Origin: Epinephelus fuscoguttatus
Taxonomy: Eukaryota; Chordata; Actinopteri; Perciformes; Serranidae
Direction: 5' to 3'
DNA: 64,000 bases
Assembly (NCBI RefSeq): GCF_011397635.1
Contig: NC_064757.1
Coordinates: forward strand, 35,129,839 to 35,193,838
In this document: positions 47,801 through 59,915 of the stretch, piece after piece
Layout of the letters: each line of letters opens with the position of its first letter
Numbering within the stretch: position 1 is the first letter of the stretch
Program-made: the position numbers and the translations under genes
Notes under the pieces: generated by a model
The model's input: the letters and a program-made list of their open reading frames with translations, nothing else
Told to the model about the DNA's origin: nothing
The model's database searches: none

Positions 47801-50800
47801 CAAAATCCTGCAGGTCGGTTTATTGGTTATTAAAGTGCCTGCAATAACAGTTTGCAAAGAAAGAAAAAAATCTGACCCCACATTTCTTAGTTAAATTTGT
47901 CTTTTCCAACAGATTAAAGATCAGCTACCTCATCTGAAAGCCATCGTCCAGTACAAGGGCGAGCCACACCAGAAAGCACCATTCCTGTATTCAGTACGTT
48001 CACTCAGCAAACATACTGATGAAACAGATAAGTCATATGGTTATAAAGAATGTGATACTGTACACACAGTACTATCTGATGCTGATGCTTACTGAGATAC
48101 ACTTTTTTATTTTACCACAATCTCTGTATTTGTGTAGTGGGCAGAGTTCATGAAGCTGGGAGAGGACATCCCGGATGCAGAGCTGAATGCTGTGATTGAC
48201 AGTCTTCGGGCCAACGAGTGTTGCACTCTCATCTATACCTCTGGAACCACTGGCAACCCTAAAGGAGTCATGTTGAGCCATGACAACGTGAGTTATCCAG
48301 ACTAGAGATTTTTCTTTTCTTAGCTTTTATATTTATCACACAAATGACACAGGGCTGCAACTGAATGTTGTTTTCATTATCAATTAATCTGATATTTTTC
48401 CAAACAAGCATTTAGTTTATAAAAAAGTCAAAAGTAGGGTGGTGAAGAGAGAGTCTGTAACTGCAACTGCACAGAATCATACAAAAAGAGAAATTACACC
48501 TAATAGATAGTGCAAAGGCAAACAGATGGCGTTGGGGGAGGGAGACGAAGCGAGAATGGAATGAAATGGAAATGATTGAAGAGGAGCTGGATCGTTTACA
48601 CGATATTATCATATGTGCATTATTAACACCACTTTTAAATATCCGTTACCATCAACATCAGTATTTTCCAAACACCCCTAGACAAGTATGTAAAAGTTGT
48701 AACACCATAGAACAGTAGTAAAATAGCCAAAAACATGGACACAGAGTTGAAAAAATGTGTACTTTTTTAAAAGCACAGTTTACTGCAGGCCTTTATCAAT
48801 ATTAAGATTCATGGTAGGAATCAAATTTTCCATCAGAATACTGGGAGATATTACAACATTTTAACATCATCCAATTAAGTGTTTATTTTTGTAAATGAAA
48901 AGAAGAGGAGGATCCAACATGGAGCCCTGTGGAACTCCAGAAACTGCTACAATATATATTCTAAGTACTATCAGGCAAGTAGCACCCATACCAGATGCTT
49001 TTACCACAAAGCTCTTCCCTCCCTAAAGAGGGTCTTTTAGTAAAATATATTTGAGGAAAATTTATTATTCCCAACCCTTTCACTGCCATATTTGGGTCAG
49101 CCCTGATGACTTAAAGATCACAGCTAACCAAGCAACAGCCGTGGCCTCCTCTACACAAGTCGACGACTGATTCTCTTCAAATGTTAAAAAAAAAAAAAAA
49201 AAAAAAAGCCTGTAACACCCTTTCATGAACGCTGGCTGGTGGATGTAAAGAACCACCTCAAACTCAAACAGCTAAACCATACTACTACAGGCTCAACCGA
49301 AACGTTTTATAGGATCTGGCACATTTTCTGCTCCGTTTTAATTTTTGCATGTGTGTGGCGGATGTGGGCTGATGCAGAAGTTGGTGTGTGTGTTGTGGGT
49401 GAGTCTGTGTGAGCAGTTTGTTTGCTATTTAGTAAAAATAATCAAGAGAAACATTTTAATAGGAAAACTGTCACATGACCCCTCTCCCATTTTTTTTAAT
49501 GTGCAGCTGACATGGACGAGCCGTACTGCAGCTACTTTTGTAGATGTCAAGTACGCTGAGGAGGTGGTGGTCAGTTACCTGCCGCTCAGTCACGTGGCGG
49601 CCCAGCTCTGCGACATATGGATGGGCGTTAGTTATGGCATTACCACCTACTTTGCAGAACCAGACGCCCTCAAGGTAAGAATGCCTACTGTAGTACATGC
49701 ATATAATATTTAATGAAAGTTTCCAATTTTGATTATAATCCCTTAAATTAACTTTTTCCAGGGCTCCTTAGTAAACACAATGAAAGAGGCTCGTCCAACT
49801 TGTTTTATGGGGGTTCCTCGTGTGTGGGAGAAGATGCAGGACAAGATGAAAGCTATGGCTGCAAAGGCATCCCCAATGAAGAGATCAGTGGGGGACTGGG
49901 CCAAGTCCATAGGCCTGCAATACAACTACAGTGTCATGAACGGGTGAGACAGCAGCAAGGATCCTTTGTTAGAATTCAGCAAGAACACATCATTTACTTG
50001 CTGATGACAGTACCCATTTTTATCCTGTGGTGGTGTGTGGCACTACACGTCTTTACTGAATGACTGCTTAAGTTCTTTAAAGGCACCACGCCACAGTGGT
50101 GGAATACGTACTTTTACTTAAAGCTGGGGTGGGCAGATATCCGGAATAAGAAAAACCTGGCAGAATTTGAAAATACACCCTCCTCTTGCAGCTTTCCTCC
50201 TCTGTCCTAAGCCCCTCCCACCAGACAACCTCAGGTATATGCACGCACTTCATACAGTCACCCAGTGTTTCCCATACATGGAATTTATTTAATCTTATGT
50301 CATTTTAGAGTTACACACATCTCTTTCACTCAACCCCTATTTGCCTTGCTGTCTCTGTTTATCAGACCACAAATGAAGCAAGAATTAGTAAGCTAGCCAT
50401 CCCACATTCCCTCCGCCTCGCTCCCTGCTGCCGTGCACTGCTTCCGCAGGAGGAGAGTGGGCAGCAGCTTGGGAGACGGACATTTGGTTGGCAGCTGTAG
50501 TGGCTCAAATTCAGCCAGCCCAAACCCCCCGGCACCAGGTGTCACTGCGGGCTAGTGGTCAGCAGCAGTGCCGGGTCTTACCTTTGTAACAACAGCAGAA
50601 TGTTTGCTGATCTGTTGGGGAGTTGGGGCTGTCCACTCCACCAGGAGCTGGGGTTTGCGCTGGCTGGATACAGGATGCTATGGTTGCTGATAGGAGTCTG
50701 TCTCCGGAGCTGCTGCCCGCTCTCCTCCCAGCTAGATGGTCTGTAGCAGCAGGGAGTGAGGCAGAGGACACAATGTGATTCGAGGCTCTCCAAAGCCTGA

Positions 50801-53800
50801 AAACAGAGCCAAGAGGAGGTGCAGAAGTCCAGTGTTCTCTCAGACCACTTACAATATACTCAAAGTATAGTTTTTCCCAGTGAGGCCAAAATTAAACTGC
50901 CTACCCCAGCTTTAACTACTAACTAATCAATTACAAGCAAAAGTCTTATATTCAAGATTTTACCTATGTAAAAGGTTAAAGTATTTAAGTAAAATTACTT
51001 GTTGGGGAGAGTTATATCACTATGTATACATATATCATATCATTGGAATGTTAATAATGGATTTTCAGCATGTAAGCAGCATTTAAATGATGTGTTAAAT
51101 TTGTTTTACTTGCTATTGGATAGTTAAATCTATAGCACAGTAGCATATTTTATAAATTGATCACATTTTGTTTGTAAAATTTTGATATGTAACGGAACTC
51201 AAGCTGGCAGATAAATGTAGTGGAGTAAAATATATCCCTTTGACCATGTTCTTAAGTAAATTTTACTTTATTTTTTGGGTCACAGGGAGAATCAGGTGCC
51301 GTGGGGCTTCATGCTGGCCAATAATCTGGTCTTCAAGAAAGTCCGTGCTGCGTTGGGTTTAGACCGCTGCAAGTTCTGCTTCACAGGAGCTGCCCCCATA
51401 ACCAAAGACACTCTGGAGTACTTCATGAGCCTGAACATCCCTTTGCTGGAGCTATACGGCATGAGTGAAAGCACCGGCCCTCACACCATCTCCCAAAATG
51501 ACAATTACCGGATCACAAGGTCAGCAGCAGAGCATTACACGTTAGCTGTGACTAAAGTGTGTTGTTAATATGGATGTGAATACTACAGGGTGCTGTGACA
51601 AATTGTTTGTGATTTGACCTAAAGGGGAGCTTCAAAGATTTTACACATTTCTGTTTACAAGTGATGTCACTTTCAGTCAGTTGTAGTTGAAGACTACAGG
51701 TTTGGAGAAAAAAATCTGGCATTGTGGCATTGGAAGGAAGTGACCTTACTTGACCTTTGCGGCTATTAGCATAAAACAAATGAATAAAATAAGAATCTGG
51801 GGGAACAGGACTGTATTCTGAGGTCACACTTTGCCACTCAGTCCAACTTCTCATTTTCATCAGACCAAAATAATTCTGGATTTTTGATAAGCATTAAGAT
51901 TTTTACGGAGTCCCATCCAAATCTATTATCTAACTGTTGGCGCTTAAGTTGCATTATGGGTAATGTAGGCTGTTCCACTTAACTACGATTCTACTAAATC
52001 GATGGAGGAGTGTTTTAAAAGTTGCACTTGCCAATATTATCATAGATTTAATCCTAAATGAAAAAGTACCATCTCTAATAACTGGTTCAAGCCATGTGAA
52101 AACTTTGCACTCGTTCATGAGGTCTCCTCACAATAGTGTGCAACATTTTGCGATAGTATATGGGGTATGTTTGTTCCGGTTTTGAATCCTGTGTTTTAAA
52201 GCAATTTGGGTTGCATCTTTGCATAAACAGTGCTATATAAGTAAAGTAATTATTATTATAGCTTTTCTTGAGACATTAATTTGTTTTAAGAGGCCACAAG
52301 CCCAAAAAAAGTTGGGAACCACATGTTTAGATAATCACAAACCATCCAGGTTTGTGTATTTTACCTAGAATTGTTTCTCAAAGTTCACTGACATTATGTT
52401 CTTTCTATGTACTAAATTTTGGGGTGGGGTGCAGTTGCAGTGCAACTTTTGGTCACGTCAGGTCTAAGTGAGCACGTTGTTGACTTATGATTTGTCTCTC
52501 CAGCTGTGGAAAGTTGATGGCAGGCTGCAAGACAAAGCTGGAGAACCCAGATGAGCACGGGAGTGGAGAGATTTGTTTCTGGGGTCGGCACGTCTTCATG
52601 GGCTACCTGAACATGCCGGAAAAAACAGCGGAGGCTCTTGACCAGGACGGCTGGCTGCACTCTGGAGATCTGGGAAGACATGACCAGAACGACTTCCTGT
52701 ACATCACAGGAAGGATCAAGGGTAAGCTGTGGTCTCATTGGTTGGAAACCACATGAATACACTGCTTAAGCCACCATTTACACATTGATCCATCAGTATT
52801 ACCAAACTAATAATGTCATATTTATTAACATATTAGTCACAGGGTACATTTTTGTCTGCAGAACAAATAGTAGTAATATTAGTAATATTTTGGATGCAGG
52901 ACTTTAATTAATTAACTTTGATTTCTACTGCAGTTCTCTTACACTGTTGTATTGGTACTGTTACATTAGTAAAGGATCTAAGTACTTTACTACGTACTTG
53001 AAAGTACTCAACAATGAGAATTTGGCACATGCAAGTGAACTTTTTCAGGACAATTTATCTAATCTGATAAGTCTGTGGATATTCTCATTTATCCAGGTCA
53101 ATTCCATTTTGGCAACAGTTAAATCGTAGGCAACTGGACATTTGATTTTGTCTAGAAGACGTTTCGCCTCTTATCCAAGCGGCTTCATCAGTTCTCAACG
53201 CATCGGTCTGACTAGTCCTCACTAGTCTGACAAACAGTGGAGTAAGACTCAGGTTTTTAACCTCTGTGGAGGTGTACACCCACCACCCTCATAAGACAAT
53301 ATGACAATATTATATAATTTTATATATTATATTATATAATATTATATATTATATAATAATTCTTCACTGCATTGGACAGCATATACCAAGTTGCTTTTTT
53401 GAGTGTTGGTCTTGGTATATGCTGTCCAATGCAGTGAAGAATGCAAGGACTCATACATTGGTGAAACCAAACAACTATTAAACAAGCGCATGGCTCAACA
53501 CAGAAGGGCAAACTCCTCAGGTCCAGTTTCTGCTGTTTATTTACATCTAAAGGAGAAGGCTCACTCCTTTGAGGACAGCAATGTGAAAATCTTGGACAGA
53601 GAGGACAGATGGTTCGAAGAGGGTGAAAGAATCCATCTACGTCAAAATAGAGAAGCCGTCTCTAAATAGGGGAGGTGGCCTGAGACACCACCTATCCCCC
53701 ATTTACAATGCGGCCCTTGCTGCTGTACCTAAGAGATTGAACAACAAAGACTGCCCGAAACTAACCTCAAGTGGCTCAAAGAAACACAACGACAGTCGTT

Positions 53801-55962
53801 CACTGGTAACCACACATTATGCCTAACGACTGTTGCTCACCAGTGGCCCCACTCACTCCTAACGACTGTCGTTCACTAGTGTGACTCACCTGACCCAAAC
53901 AATGGTCCAGTGAAACTCCACTAACGAAGTATTGTCTTATGAGGGTGGTGGGTGTACACCTCCACAGAGGTTAAAAACCTGAGTCTTACTCCACTGTTTG
54001 TCAGACTAGTGAGGACTAGTCAGACCGATGCGTTGAGAACTGATGAAGCCGCTTGGATAAGAGGCGAAACGTCTTCTAGACAAAATCAAATGTCCAGTTG
54101 CCTACGATTTAATTGTTGCCAAAATCTAATCTGATACAAAAACATAACTTTACAGTACGTTCTATGCAGTCTTGTTACCTTTACTGTAACTTCTTCAACA
54201 TTTGGGGTTTTATTTTGTTTTGCTTTTTTTATTAGTTAGCAGTGAAAGGAAGTTGGCCTTAAAGGAACACATAAGCCATTTTAAACCAGGACCTTATTTT
54301 TCCATGTTTTTGTGTCAAAGTGAGTAATGGAAAGAACAATTTTTGAGATTGGTTCGATATGAAGACAGGCTGCTGCAGTCGGCAACCATCAGAGTTTTTG
54401 TTTTTGCCACCGACAGGTTCAGGTTGTTATGTAAGTGTCTGATATCATTATGGAAAGGATCCTCCTGAGAAATTAAATGTTTTTCTGTACTTTAAGCTGA
54501 TTCAGTCTGTTTGATGTTGTGTGTAACCATACTTCACATGCTGAACATTTCAAACTGTGTGGACCTTGAACTAATGGCTAAGAACAAATTTGGATCCTGT
54601 GGCTGGACCAGTTGGGAACCAATGCTTGAGCACATTCTTCCAGGCACCCCTCTCTCAACTCACACTAATGTTTTCACTATTGTGTTTCCTGCAACAAGTC
54701 ACCTCTCACGAGATTTCGGAATGGCACTTCTCCTTGAGCGAAGCCTGGTTACGCACAATAACAAACTGATTGGATCAAGATAAGGAAAAACATGTAATTT
54801 ATCTGTAGGATCCTCCCTCCAATGTTGTCAGACACCTAAAATATCAATTTGAGCCTGTCAGTGGCAAAACAAGCAATTTTAATGGACGTAATTTGATGGT
54901 GCACGATATTTTTCCCCTGTGAGTTCTTAATGAGACAAAATTTGCGCATAAAATTGAGGAAAACAACCCAATGCAGTGTTTTGTCAAAAACTTTGTTAAA
55001 TTTTAACACTGGACTCTGAACATTGTCAAACAGGTGACACACTTTTGAAACTTAACTGTGTTTTTTGCACAGAACTGATCATCACCGCTGGTGGAGAGAA
55101 CATCCCTCCTGTGCCCATCGAGGACGCAGTGAAGGCCGAGGTGCCCATCATCAGCAATGCCATGCTGCTCGGAGACAAACTCAAGTTCCTCTCCATGTTC
55201 CTCACTCTCAAAGTAACCAGACCTCCATTCCTGCACACAGTCACAGCTGCTAAAAAAACCCCAAAAAAAACGAGCAAAATAATGAGCCTCTCTGTTTCCA
55301 CAGTGTGTCGTGGATGACAATGGCGAGCCCACAGAAGAGCTGAGCCCCGAGGCTTTGAGCTTCTGCCAGCAGCACAATGTCAAGGCGACCACGGTGTCGG
55401 AGATCATAGCCAATAAGGAGCCAGCTATCTACAAAGCCATCCAGGAGGGCATGGAGCGCGTTAATGCCAGAGCAACGTCCAACGCCCAGAAGGTCCAGAA
55501 GTGGGTCATACTGGAGCAAGACTTCTCCGTCAGCGGAGGAGAACTGGGTGAGTTTTATTTCCTTCCTCTTGGTTTAAAAACTGGAGCAAAGGTCTCAGTG
55601 TGACGCTGTTGTTTCAGGACTATTGACTATTGCTGTCAATCAAGTTTAATCAGCTTTTAATCTAAGTCATGTCATCATCAGATATGTTTTGTGGCTGTAC
55701 CGCATGCCAGAGAACATTCCAATGAAGTTTTGTTTGAGAGAGATCAAATCTGTCCCTTTAAATCTTTTAAAGCTGCAGTGGATCAAATGTTGCATGGGTG
55801 TCGCTCAGCAGAAACTGAATCTTTAGCTTAAGATTTAATTTGAATTAACCTGCTTTTCCTGTCTGTGCAGGACCCACCATGAAACTGAGGCGACCCATTG
55901 TTGTGAAGATGTACCAGGAGAAAATAGACACACTGTATGCAGAGGCAACAAAAAAACAATAG
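41898..55962 (+). CDS. acsbg2: Bubblegum acyl-CoA synthetase ACSBG2
   Basis: ATP-dependent ligase that activates long- and very-long-chain fatty acids to acyl-CoA. Exons: 41898-41965, 42070-42212, 44847-45130, 46977-47065, 47693-47813, 47913-47993, 48138-48287, 49507-49674, 49762-49943, 51286-51519, 52504-52721, 55073-55212, 55304-55547, 55871-55962. They join in frame to 737 residues. The ANL-superfamily motifs are visible: P-loop [15 protein letters not shown] (exon at 48138), ELYGMSEST (51286 exon), GWLHSGDLG and [19 protein letters not shown] (across 52721/55073), and the C-terminal lysine region VSGGELGPTMKL. It resembles both ACSBG1 and ACSBG2; the middle part ([35 protein letters not shown]) is closer to ACSBG2. 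The third exon start could also be 44862. No broken motif seen. Confidence 0.92.
42540..43160. repeat. Probable dispersed repeat in acsbg2 intron
   Basis: GTGCGTTGGTTGTTGACGTTC, ACATGGTTGGGTTTAGG and GCAACCAGCCACGTGTCATG are phrases I associate with a fish dispersed repeat. The block is more CpG-rich than its surroundings. Ends and family are not determined. Confidence 0.35.
44807..45130 (+). CDS. acsbg2: Possible alternative first exon of acsbg2
   Basis: An ATG at 44807 opens the same frame as the third acsbg2 exon and would add a Cys-rich start, [16 protein letters not shown], giving a 680-residue isoform. The splice acceptor used by the longer form (CCCTATGAAG, exon from 44847) lies inside this segment. 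The region would therefore be either 5' exon or intron according to promoter choice. The CGCPCC cluster could be an acylation site (inference). Confidence 0.5.
45163..45600. mobile_element. hAT MITE with 8-bp target duplication
   Basis: It begins CAGTGCTGCAAAAAGTAC and ends CACATTTAATCACTG. GTTCTGCA stands directly outside both ends (45155-45162 and 45601-45608), the 8-bp duplication expected of hAT. The interior has the ACTTTTACTT / GAAATGTAGTG pattern of the family. It lies 32 bases past an acsbg2 donor site. Confidence 0.9.
46385..46570. repeat. Decayed minisatellite of about 20-base units
   Basis: Imperfect repetition of ATAAAGGTAAAGTGAC-like units within an acsbg2 intron. Units vary in length and sequence, so it is old. 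Confidence 0.45.
50094..51270. mobile_element. hAT MITE split by a later TTAA MITE
   Basis: The left end CAGTGGTGGAATACGTAC is followed after only about 25 bases by a TTAA MITE. Beyond it, hAT-family sequence resumes (AGTATTTAAGTAAAATTACTTG, ATGTAGTGGAGTAAAATATA). The right end of the hAT element is decayed. Confidence 0.65.
50118..50915. mobile_element. TTAA MITE (TTAAAGCTGGGGTGGGCAG ends)
   Basis: The left end TTAAAGCTGGGGTGGGCAG and right end CTGCCTACCCCAGCTTTAA are 19-base inverted repeats with one mismatch, and TTAA is at both edges. The 798-bp interior is GC-richer than its surroundings and non-coding. It is inserted in a hAT MITE within an acsbg2 intron. Confidence 0.85.
53069..54123 (+). 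mobile_element. Penelope-like element, short inverted-repeat copy
   Basis: A 12-base target duplication ATCTAATCTGAT flanks it (53057-53068, 54124-54135). Inverted terminal arms 53107-53301 and 53930-54124 are 195 bases with one difference that I could see; the last base of the right arm overlaps the duplication. A second inverted pair (53359-53390 / 53411-53442) and an AT-rich hairpin lie inside. The centre carries part of a GIY-YIG-type endonuclease region ([14 protein letters not shown]) and the trailer phrase [13 protein letters not shown], both typical of the 3' end of Penelope-like elements. The reverse transcriptase is absent, so this is a truncated, inactive copy. Near-identical arms imply a young insertion. 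Confidence 0.85.
54136..55072. other. acsbg2 intron remainder
   Basis: It contains TTAAAGGAACACATAAGCC at 54259, a possible TTAA-MITE end, and a 90-codon open stretch at 54511-54783 with no exon-like borders or recognised motif. Nothing else is supported. Confidence 0.35.
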
Positions 55963-56343
55963 ACTGCTCTGCAAAGAGACGAGACAATACTGAAGAGAGG
56001 TTTGAGGCATGTTTATGTGCTCAGACATCATACAGAGAAATGTTTAAGTTTAATGCGTAACCCTTCATCTATGGTCCGATTGGGTCTGAAAACTTAGATT
56101 TAAAGAAAAATAATGATGCGCTTTATTTCTCTATCTCCAATCTTTTTTTCACCTGAATATTAAAAGTGTAAAAGAGATTTATAATTTAATGGGAAAAAAA
56201 TCTTTATTCCTAAATGTGTTGTTTTTAATGGAATAGAAGTTTGTGCTGCTATGTTTTGATATGTTTCTGTTGACTGTTCCAAGTTGATATTTTAGCTGAA
56301 CTGAATGTACATACGGTTTCACAGCAGCTGTGCACATTTTGTA

Positions 56344-56349
56344 AATAAA
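56344..56349 (+). terminator. acsbg2: acsbg2 proximal polyadenylation signal
   Basis: AATAAA in TTTTGTAAATAAAACAAATC, 382 bases after the stop. The same context survives in the duplicated copy at 58924-58929. Confidence 0.65.
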
Positions 56350-56819
56350 ACAAATCAGAGCCAAAATCCTGCCATTTACTATATGGCATATACAGGTGAA
56401 TTATACACTATCAAACTGGTGTAAGTAATCATTTTTACAGTTTATGAAGGAAATTTTGTGAATCCACTGTTGGCCGAAAAGATGAAACCCTCTTGTATTG
56501 GTCATGAGCATGCCGGTATGTATTTTTTTTTTTTTTTTTTTGAGGCAGCAATATCTATTTAAAGATTTTACAGAATTAATTGCCAGTTTCTAGTCTTGCA
56601 TTGTGAGATAATCCTCATCTGACAAAGCTGCAGACATTCCCTCTTAAAGACTGGAGGTGATGTCTGAATAAGTATTTTTATAATAACAATGTCAGTTGTT
56701 TAGTAATCTCTCTAATCACAGGTGCAAATTGTAAAGCTTATATTTTAATTTGTGCTTCTCCATGTACAGTTTGACAAATATTGAAATGGTTATTTTCTGA
56801 TAGATGTTTCATGACTGTC

Positions 56820-56825
56820 AATAAA
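56820..56825 (+). terminator. acsbg2: acsbg2 distal polyadenylation signal (candidate)
   Basis: AATAAA in CTGTCAATAAAAAGTG, followed by a T/GT-rich stretch (TTGTGTGCTATTTTATTTTT). It would extend the 3' UTR to about 860 bases. Confidence 0.45.
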
Positions 56826-57000
56826 AAGTGATTTGTCAAAATTGTGTGCTATTTTATTTTTAATTTTTATTTTTATTCATCCCTTCTTGTGTATTGGATG
56901 TGTACAGTGATAAGAGGGATCTGAGAGCTACTGCTGTGCTACAGTTTTGCTGTAAATTATCAAGCAGCATGGCGCAAAACAGAGAAAGACAGCTGCAATA

Positions 57001-57460
57001 AGCAAATTCAATTCAATTTTGATTGTATTTATAAAGCCCAATATCACAAATCACAGTTTGCCTGAGAGGGCTTTACAGCAAACGACATCCCTCTGTTCTT
57101 TGGACTATCACAGCAGATAAGAAAAAACTCCCCCCAAAAACCTTTTAATGGGAAAAAAGGGTGGAAACCTCAGGAGGAGGCATCTATGCTTATCTTAAAA
57201 GTCAAAGTTTGAGCAATATTGTGATCAATCTAATTGTAAGTGATTCATTTTTCAGTCAGTTTTGCATCTAATTGTTTTATTCATTTTCCCGTAAACGCTT
57301 ATTCTGTTAAGGGTCACTTGGGGGCTGGGGCCTATCCTAGCTGATTGGGCGAGAGGCGGGGTACACCCTGGACAGGTTGCCAGACAGGGCTGACACAGAG
57401 AGACAAACAACAACTCACATTCACACCTACAGGCAATTAAGGGTTTTTTCATGCGTGGTC
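57001..57460. repeat. Two adjacent dispersed fish repeats
   Basis: 57001-57200 has TTCAATTTTGATTGTATTTA, AATATCACAAATCACAGTTTG and GAGGGCTTTACAGC. 57285-57445 has GAGAGGCGGGGTACACCCTG and GACAGGTTGCCAGACAGGG. Both phrases are highly repeated in fish genomes. Families not named. Confidence 0.6.
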
Positions 57461-58524
57461 CTTTTCAACCCTCAAGGGGGGATTCTGTGAAGTGTTGTAA
57501 AGTTTAACTGAATCGGTTTCACTATAACTCGCAGCATTCATAGACAAAGCACTTTATCTGGACACATTTTCCCCACAAATACAACATGCTGATGTTATTA
57601 GCACAAGGTTATGGCATTTTACATTGTATAAATTAACCTAGCAGCTAGCTAGCTAGCTTCTTATATGAAACCAAGGACAACAGCAACATTTAACAAAGGA
57701 AACATTACATAATTTGGCTCTATTATAACTCACAAGGTTCACTGTCAAAACAACTGTCATATACTTAACACGTTTTCCAAACAAATATAACATGCTAACG
57801 TAGGATTAAGAATAACATGCTAACCTGAAGCATAAATTACACACTTAAAAAGATTTAGAATGCTACTTTTGTGGAGGCTTTATTGTCTTCACAATTTATT
57901 GTTTCATATCTGTGAACTAAAAGTAAATAAAAGCAGAATAAAACTCAGGCACCACATGTATGCTTCTCTCAAAAGTAATGTCTGTTACCTTTTCACATTA
58001 TTTGGGGGGCTTTTTTCATCTTTAGAGGGTTTAACAGGTTAGTAACTGGGTGATGAATGTTTTTACTCAGGCTTCACTCATTTATCGAGAATGTGATGTT
58101 AAAGTCACACTGTGTTACATTTTTTTGTTCAGAGGATCGCGCTGTATTATTGTGCCTGCTACATTGCGTAAGCAACAGTATTTGGACAACTTAATCAAGA
58201 TGAACAGCATAGATCCTGGATTACAGACGCACATGTACTACGTCTACTCACATACCCAGACACACTTATATTTGGACTGAGTGCATACACTTCAGTAATA
58301 GAGATAACAGAGCGCAGTCCTCAGAACATGACAGCTCCATCCCCTAGAGTGTGACCTATCTTCACATTCTCTATCACTGATAACTTCATTACCCAAAGGA
58401 TCAAGTTTGACAGGGGTCAGTTTGGGATGGTGTACAGTGACAGTGCCACAGGCAACAGCTACAAGCAAACATGGACAAAATATATAAACTACATCATTGA
58501 ACAGGGCTTAAAAACCAAAACGTC
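57461..58524. other. Spacer between acsbg2 and its partial duplicate
   Basis: AT-rich. A GC-richer, exon-like stretch at 58137-58280 follows a fair acceptor (TTTTTTTGTTCAG) and reads LRKQQYLDNLIKMNSIDPG. I do not recognise it and it has no clear donor. The stretch to 58500 may be a remnant of an unknown gene or repeat. Confidence 0.3.
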
Positions 58525-59035
58525 TCGTGACTGTGCCGCATGCCAGACAACATTCCTGTCAAGTTTGTTTTGATAGGGATCAAATCTCTTCCTCTACAGA
58601 CCATTTAAAAGCTGAAGTAGGTCAAAGGTGATGTGGGTGTCGCTCAGCAGAAACAAAATTATTTAACTTGAGATTAAGATCACATTAGCCTGCTTTTCCC
58701 ACAGCACCCACCATGAAACTGTGGAGGCCCATTGTTGTCTGAATGTGACAAGTTCAAGAGAGGTTTCTAAGGAATGTAAGGAATCTAAGTAGAAAAACAT
58801 ATTGATTCCTGATTGTGTTGTATTGAATGTAATAGAGGTTTGTGCCGCTACGTTTCTGTTCCAAGTCGATATTTAGGTTGTCAGATTTACATACAGTTTC
58901 ACAGCAGCTGTGCACATTGTGTAAATAAAGAGCAAAAGTCTGCTTTGTGCATATACAGGTGAAATGTACACTATCACACTGAGAAAAACTGCATGGTGTC
59001 AGTCAAAGAGTACATTTTGTGAAAGATGAAACATC
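58525..59035 (+). pseudogene. Partial duplicate of the acsbg2 3' end
   Basis: The segment resembles 55680-56490 in order: intron tail (CCGCATGCCAGA; GGGTGTCGCTCAGCAGAAAC), last exon (CACCCACCATGAAACTG, then CCCATTGTTGT with a stop shortly after, about 58739), 3' UTR (CAGTTTCACAGCAGCTGTGC) with AATAAA at 58924-58929, and downstream sequence (GCATATACAGGTGAA). Intron and downstream DNA are included, so this arose by DNA duplication, not retrocopying. Only the last exon is represented, so it cannot code an enzyme. Confidence 0.82.
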
Positions 59036-59915
59036 TAGAAAAATTCCCTTTACACTCACAAACATATCAGATTGCATTCTTGGACAACTGGTTGTGTTAC
59101 TAGAGCAGTGTTTAAGGTAAAGTTACAAAGGCATTTCACTTAAAACTGTTTTGGTTCAGTCGACAGTAATGAGATTAAATCGAAACATCTTATCCTCCAA
59201 TGTTGTCTGAATATTTAAACTGTTTGGGCTAATGGCTGCATGCTCACGATTGGCTCTTTGGTATCTGACCGAGTGCACTGATGATACTGAAATCAAGTCG
59301 AACACATATGGGACATCAACACACTCATAACTCTTCACCCATCACTGCATCACTGAACACAAGGAGGCGGACACATAACTGGCCCTGTTTTACCTGACCT
59401 TTTAATCCAATTTTAAATGTTTCATCATTTTCTACCGGGCATACTTTAGGTCAATATAGAATAATTAATATAAAATGAGTCTTTTCCTGACCCGTGATCA
59501 ACCAACAAAGTTTCCTGCATATTAGCGTAAATGTATGAATCATGCTTTTATAAAAACACTCCTCTGCTGTGAACGACTTGAGACTCTCACAACCTCGCTT
59601 AAATGCAGCAGTAAAGATTTTAACCACACAGGACAAATAAAAAGAAAATACATCAAGACTTTCACCTCACTCTTCACATACCTCTCAGCATGGTGCACCA
59701 CATACCACACCCTAAGGCCAGTCAGTTGTTTACATTTTACAACATACACCTGCATTTACATCCGCTTTGGGTGTGGCCCAACATGCTGTATACTTGACCT
59801 GGAATTCCCCCCTTGCAGTTGCATGCCATGCCAGTTCAGACTGGAATGCAGCCATGACAGTTGACAATGCTTCAATATGGATGTTGCAGCAAAGAAGCTA
59901 AATATTCTAAAGTAA

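Noticed and set aside
54511-54783. 90-codon frame in an acsbg2 intron as an extra exon
   Set aside because: No acceptor or donor at useful positions, and the flanking exons 52721 and 55073 already join in phase 1 across the conserved [12 protein letters not shown] motif.
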